This document shows positions 15,001 through 21,000 of a DNA stretch of 64,000 nt, piece by piece (position 1 is the first letter of the stretch; each line of letters starts with the position of its first letter). The notes under the pieces were generated by a model, which was given only the letters and a program-made list of their open reading frames with translations, ran no database searches and was not told where the DNA came from. Source of the stretch: Monocercomonoides exilis. Lineage: Eukaryota; Preaxostyla; Oxymonadida; Polymastigidae. The DNA lies in NCBI GenBank assembly GCA_001643675.2, contig LSRY02000016.1, forward strand, positions 186,001 to 250,000, in the 5' to 3' direction. The position numbers and the translations under genes are program-made.

Positions 15001-18000
15001 TGTGATTCTGCTTGTGGAAGGAGCTAACTCAGCAAGCGTATTAAATGTGAACAGCATAGCTTTTGGACTGAAGAGCGGAGAATACAGTGGAATGGATGAC
15101 GGAAGCGGAGGAGGAGGAGGAGGAGGTGGTGGTGGTGGAATGATGCTTGGAGGATCGAGTGGAATTGGCATTGGAGGAGGAGGGATAGGTGGTGGTGAGG
15201 ATGGACGTAATGGCGCATCAGGAACAGCACTTGGAGATATTCCTGGAGGAGCGGATGGAAGTGCAATGAGAACTGTGGAGTTTGGCAAAGGTGGAGTTAT
15301 GTTCTGGAGAAACGAAACACCTCCACTCACAACTCAAAGAGGATTTAACTTCCTTTATTCATCACTTGGACTCAACCATGCCAGAGGATCTAACTCATCA
15401 AACAATGTGCCATCTCCGTCGTCTTCATCGTCATTTTATGAAGGAGATTTAACACCTTCATCATCTTTCCGAATTTCTGGAGAAACTTCTCGAAATCAGC
15501 TGCCCAGTATATCTGGCGCATCGCATTCACGTAGTGGGCAGAGGCCATCGTCAATATCGCAAAACGGCGCAACTTCTTCGGCATCTTCTTCGTCAATACA
15601 TTTTTCATCGTTCACAACAGAATTTTGGGATGCCTTTTCAAAAGTCGATCGAAAGCTGTCCAATCTTCTTTCTCGAAACTTTTCTATCTCCAAAAGCGTG
15701 CCCAAAGATTCCAGACTCTCCACACCAACATCAACAGCTGCTTCACTTTCTCAAGTTCCAACTCCGCTCGGTGCTCCTCAAACTCCGACACTTACTTCGC
15801 GTTCTGGTCTGGCTACGCCACAGACACCATCAAAATCAACTTACAAGCTGACTTCGACTCTCTCTCAATCACTTGCTCCTCCACAGCCAACACGCACAGT
15901 TCACATTGGCAATGCTACAATCAATCTGCCATCATCATTCAACCTGATAATCCACACAACGTCTGCAAACCCGTTTCTTCCTGTTGACTTTCTTGGAAAC
16001 TTCGCAGTCGTCGACTTTTCTGTCACAAGTGAATCTCTTGTGGAACAACTTTTATCCAAAATTACAATGTCTGCTGAGCCAACACTGGAACGAGAGCGCA
16101 TCGCTGGGACACAAACATTGGCTGTGTTGAAGAGGGAGCACACGCAGCAGGAGACATCCCTTCTGGATTTACTTACCTCGAATTCGCTGGTTCAACTGAT
16201 GGACTCCCGCTTCTTCGATAGGCTCACGCGAATGAAGGAGATGGTGTCTTCTTTGAATGCCCGACTGTGGCGAACAGAAGAGACAAAGCAGCAACAGGAG
16301 AGCAACAGAGGGAAGTATGTGACAGCTGCACGCAGTTTAGCATCGATGTTTATTTGTGTACAGGGAATGCGAAGAGTGAATCCAATGTATCGTTTATCTC
16401 TTGACAGATATCTTGCTTGTGTTGATGCAGCCCTTACAAGAAAGAAGTCGCTCAAAGACAATTCAACACATTCATCGACTTCGCATGGGATTAATATGAA
16501 AGAAGAAGAGAATAATGGGCTTTCTCTTCTTGAAGACAGTATCAAAGCAGAAATGAGACGCAAAAAAGTTGTTTGGGAGAATGGAGGAGATGAAGCAAAT
16601 GCCGAGCAAGATGCAATGAACCCAGAATGGGAAGAAGAAGAGGAAGATGCAAATGAAGAAAACTTGGGAGAAAAAGGCGAAGAAGGCACTGGAGATTCAG
16701 CAGCTGCTGGTGCAGATAATCAACAAGGAGAAGGTTCCTCGTCTGAAATCTCAAAGGAAAAGAAAGACAAAAACGATGATAAAAAGGAGAACGAAAAGAC
16801 AGAAGATGAGGGCGACAAAACAGGAACTGGAAAAGATGCCACAAAAGATGGCGAAAAGACACTGAAACGAAAAGACAAACTGAAATCCACTGCTCTTTCG
16901 ATTGGGATGGTGCTTGGTGCAACAAAAGAGAAAGACAATTTGACTGAAGCCCAGCGAGCAGAAAAGGACGCTGCTGCTGCTGCGATGAGGCAGCTTCAGG
17001 AAGAGGAAAGAGGCAAAGCGCTGGCAACAATCCTTCAGCGGGAAGTATTCAGCCATTTTTCAGCGATGTTCTTTTCAAAAGACCGCGTTTTGTTCTTTGC
17101 ATTTCTAACTCTTCGCTCTCTGCTGGAGGAGGAGCAGATATCGATTGAGGAGTATCAGTACGTCATCACAGGGAAAATACCTCGGCTTGCGTCACCATTT
17201 ATGAGTGCATTTGAGGATGAAGAGGACAAGTTTAAGGAAGATGGAGAATTTGATGATGAAAATGAAGAATTCTCAAAAGGCACATCAAATGACAACAGTG
17301 CAACAAGTGCAGGACAGCTTGTTATTCCTTCTTCTCTATCTGCTTCATCATTATCTACTCAGCAATCAAGTCAATCCAATTTACGAAGACCTTCAGCCCA
17401 GCATGCAAATGAAGGCGCACTCGCAAATTCAGATACAGCCCAGTCTCAGGCGCGCTCTCCATCGCCATCAAAGCTCTATCCTGCTTCGTCTCCACCTCCT
17501 CTCATTCAGATTGTCGATTCATCTTATTTCCCAACTGCAGAATCTGAAGAAGTGCTCAGCGAATCTCCTCTTCTTTCGTATGCAAAGCCAAACTGGGCAT
17601 CTCCCGCACTTTGGGAGCGATTGTGCGAACTCTGCCGATTTCCTCGCTTTTCATTCCTGCCAGATTACTTGGAGAATTCAGACCCCGACTGCTGGATGGC
17701 CATATTACTGTCTTCTGAACCACACAAAGAGTCCATGCCTCCAATCGTTCTGAAAAGCGGACTTGCTCAAGCAGCTGCAGCATCTGGAAAGAAAGAATCT
17801 TCAACTGAAAGCGGGGGAGCATCAACTTCAGTTGGTCAAACGAAGTCAAAGAAGGGACAAACAGCTTCCACTGGAGCAGCAAATGGATTGTCCGCCTCTT
17901 CTGCATATGCTTCAAGAACAAAACAGCTTCTATCAAAGCAGAAAGATAAACAACAGCAACCTCAGGCACAGCATCAACAACAAACAGGAACAGATGCTAA

Positions 18001-21000
18001 ACAACCTTCTTCTTCACAACCTGCTCAATCACAGCAGGATCAACGATCGCAAATGCAGCCAAACGAGCCTCATCCTTTGCTTTTGAACCACTTTACACGA
18101 TTCTTATTGCTGCGTGCACTCAGACCCGATTGCCTTCCCAGCCTTTTGAATTCGTTAGCTACTTCATTTCTGGGCAGAACATTCACCCAATCTCCGCCTC
18201 CTTCACTCGAAGCAATCCTCCGCACGAATCCATCATCACTGCCAATTGTGCTTCATCTTACAGATACAGCAGACATTATGAAGGAATTAATGGCATGTGC
18301 ACAGCGCATCGGTCCTTCTGGTCTTCGTGTTCGGTGCTTGGCTGCCAGTGACGATGGAGCAAAGAGAGCACCACGTCTTGTCACTGAAGGCTCTTACCAC
18401 GGCCATTGGATTGTCATTCAGAATTGCCACCTTGCACCACTCTGGCTTCAGCCTCTTGTCAAACTCCTTTCCTCCCCTATCATTGCAAGGGCTCATCAGC
18501 GCTTCCGCTTGATTTTTATTTCGAAGCCAGAGCCGATGTTTCCTGCAGCTATTTTGGAAGCGTCGTCAATCGTTGCATGTGAAGCTCCAAAGACAATGCG
18601 GATGCTGATGGCAGCTTTGTTGGAATCAGATTCTGAGTTGTGGAAACAGCGGGGCGATGAATGGAAGCGCCTTGCAGCGTCTGCAGCACATTTGCTGTCT
18701 GCCATCAACATCAGAAGGCGATTTGGCAGAGCTGGATGGAAAGTTGCTGCAGATGTTGGGTCACTAGCTGATTGGACAGCAGCTGTGGAATTGCTGGACA
18801 AGTACTACAACTCTTCATTTAAGACAAGAAGGAGAAGGAGGAGAGGAGCTGGAAAATACGAAGATGGAGACTCCGCAAACGAAGGAGACAGCGATGAATT
18901 GGATGAAGACGATGATGATGGAGATTACGAGAGGAACGTTCGTGGCAGACAAACATCGAGCGTGTTTGAATCTCCTGCTGGCAGATCAGATGGGGTGCAA
19001 CTCGGAATTATGTCCCGCTCCAAGCCATCTTCGCAGCTGCAAATGAGCGCATCTTCTCTCCACTCTGCTGCTACTGCCTCGTCACTGTCATCGACCTACT
19101 CCAATCAGCCTGTCGCTCCAAAACGAGGACGGACTGACATTCGCTCTCAGAACGAGAAGGAAGGTGAAAAATCGCTTGTTCCATCTGTGGTCATTCCAGA
19201 GAAGTCTGTTTATGTTGTTAATGGAGATAGGCTCCTGATGCAGTTGGCTAACATCATTACAACAAAATCAAAAACATTTGTTATTATAAACAAGCCCCAA
19301 AAATCAAAAAGTGGAAAAGGAGATTGGATGAACACTTCATCATCAAACATGATGTCTTCGTCATCCAACCCAAATTCTTCGCAATACATCGCTTCTTCAT
19401 ATGGAATACGAACAGGAATGATCAATTCCACAGCCTCCGCAAATTCTCAACAGCAGTCTTCTCTTTTCCAGCAGCAGCCAAATCAGATGGGTCAAATGGC
19501 CTCAATTGGAAACAATGCAGGAAATTCTTCTCTTTCAAGACGCTCCTCCTCAAACATGCTTGCCTCTCAGAAAAATCCATCGAAAAATAATTCATCTCTT
19601 CTTCAAGCGCTGTCTGTTATGTCGGCCGAGAAGGAGAATGGCGATCAAGGAGACGAAAGCATCGAGCAGACATTTATTGACCCACTTTTATTGTTCAACA
19701 CAACACCTCGTGTTGTGATTGTCAAGTCAGCCACTTCAGTCAGACAGATCATGAACAACAATCTTTACGGAGCAGCATTTCTGAACGAGGAATTTGATCG
19801 TTCTTTGTTTGACGCGCTGACAATCATTCACAACGCTCCAGCAATTGTGTATCTATCCACAAAAGAGGCTCCTTACTCAAACATTCCATTCATTACACTG
19901 ACAGCCACAACACAAGACATTTCAAAGCTGATCAGAAGGTTGAGACAGCCTCCTCAAAGATTGGGGCTTCCATCGCCTCGCACCTCTCCAACCAGTTCCA
20001 ACATTCAGCCATCCGTTTCACAATCTTCATTTGCTTCAATGTCATCTGCATCTCTTTTGCCGTCTCCTGTTTCGCCTTCTCCACAAAGAAATGCAAAAGT
20101 GACCTCGCTGGATCCAAATTCATCGTTGGGGATGCCAATGCTATCAAGTTACTCATCAACGTGCACACTGTCCTCCTCCAAAAGCACTTCTTCATCATCC
20201 TCATCATCCCCTACGCTTCTTGACACAGTTGCTGAAAACGCCTCTCACATGCTCGTCTCTGCCTCCCGCGAAGATATGCAGGACTGTGCAGACGTTGGTC
20301 TTCCGCTGAGCATTGCACCTTTTGCAAGCGGATCCTCTGGCGCAATATTCTATCGCGAGGCTCTGTTGGAAGTGAGCGTCTCGTTTTCCGCTGCATCTCG
20401 TTTTGTCATCGACTCTTCCAAACAAACTGGGAATAGGAAGATAAGAAGCAGACGCTCACCTTTTGCAAGCGACAGAATGGGCGAGAAGGCCAAAGAGTTT
20501 AATGAAGAGTTCAGATTATCGAACTCTCCATCACCAATTCGCTCGCTTTCACCGTTTGGCGATGTCAATGGACAGAGCACGAGATCTATTTCTAATGCTT
20601 CACCACCACCTCCTTCTCCTAATATGCATGATAGTTTGATAATTGGAGGAAACAGCATGAATGGACGGCAATTCAACAGTGTTGGAGGAACAGGAAGAGG
20701 ATCAGGTATGGTGCAGCTTCTCTCTCTCATTTCTGGTGCGGTCTCGTCTCTTCCTGCACTCATCCCTCAGTCAGCGATGTTCCCTCTTTCGCCGTTTCAC
20801 CCAGCGTTCTTTGTTGCCTCATCGCTGCTCAATGAAATCCAACTTCTATCAAAAAGCATTCGAGTCTCACGAGTTTTGCTTTCACTCGTTGAAGGAGGAC
20901 TAAAAGAGCTGATCGATCAGACATCTCGTTCAAAGAATTCGCATCAGTCATCCTCATCCTCCTCAGCATCATTATCCTCGTCTCCTCCAAGAAATACAGT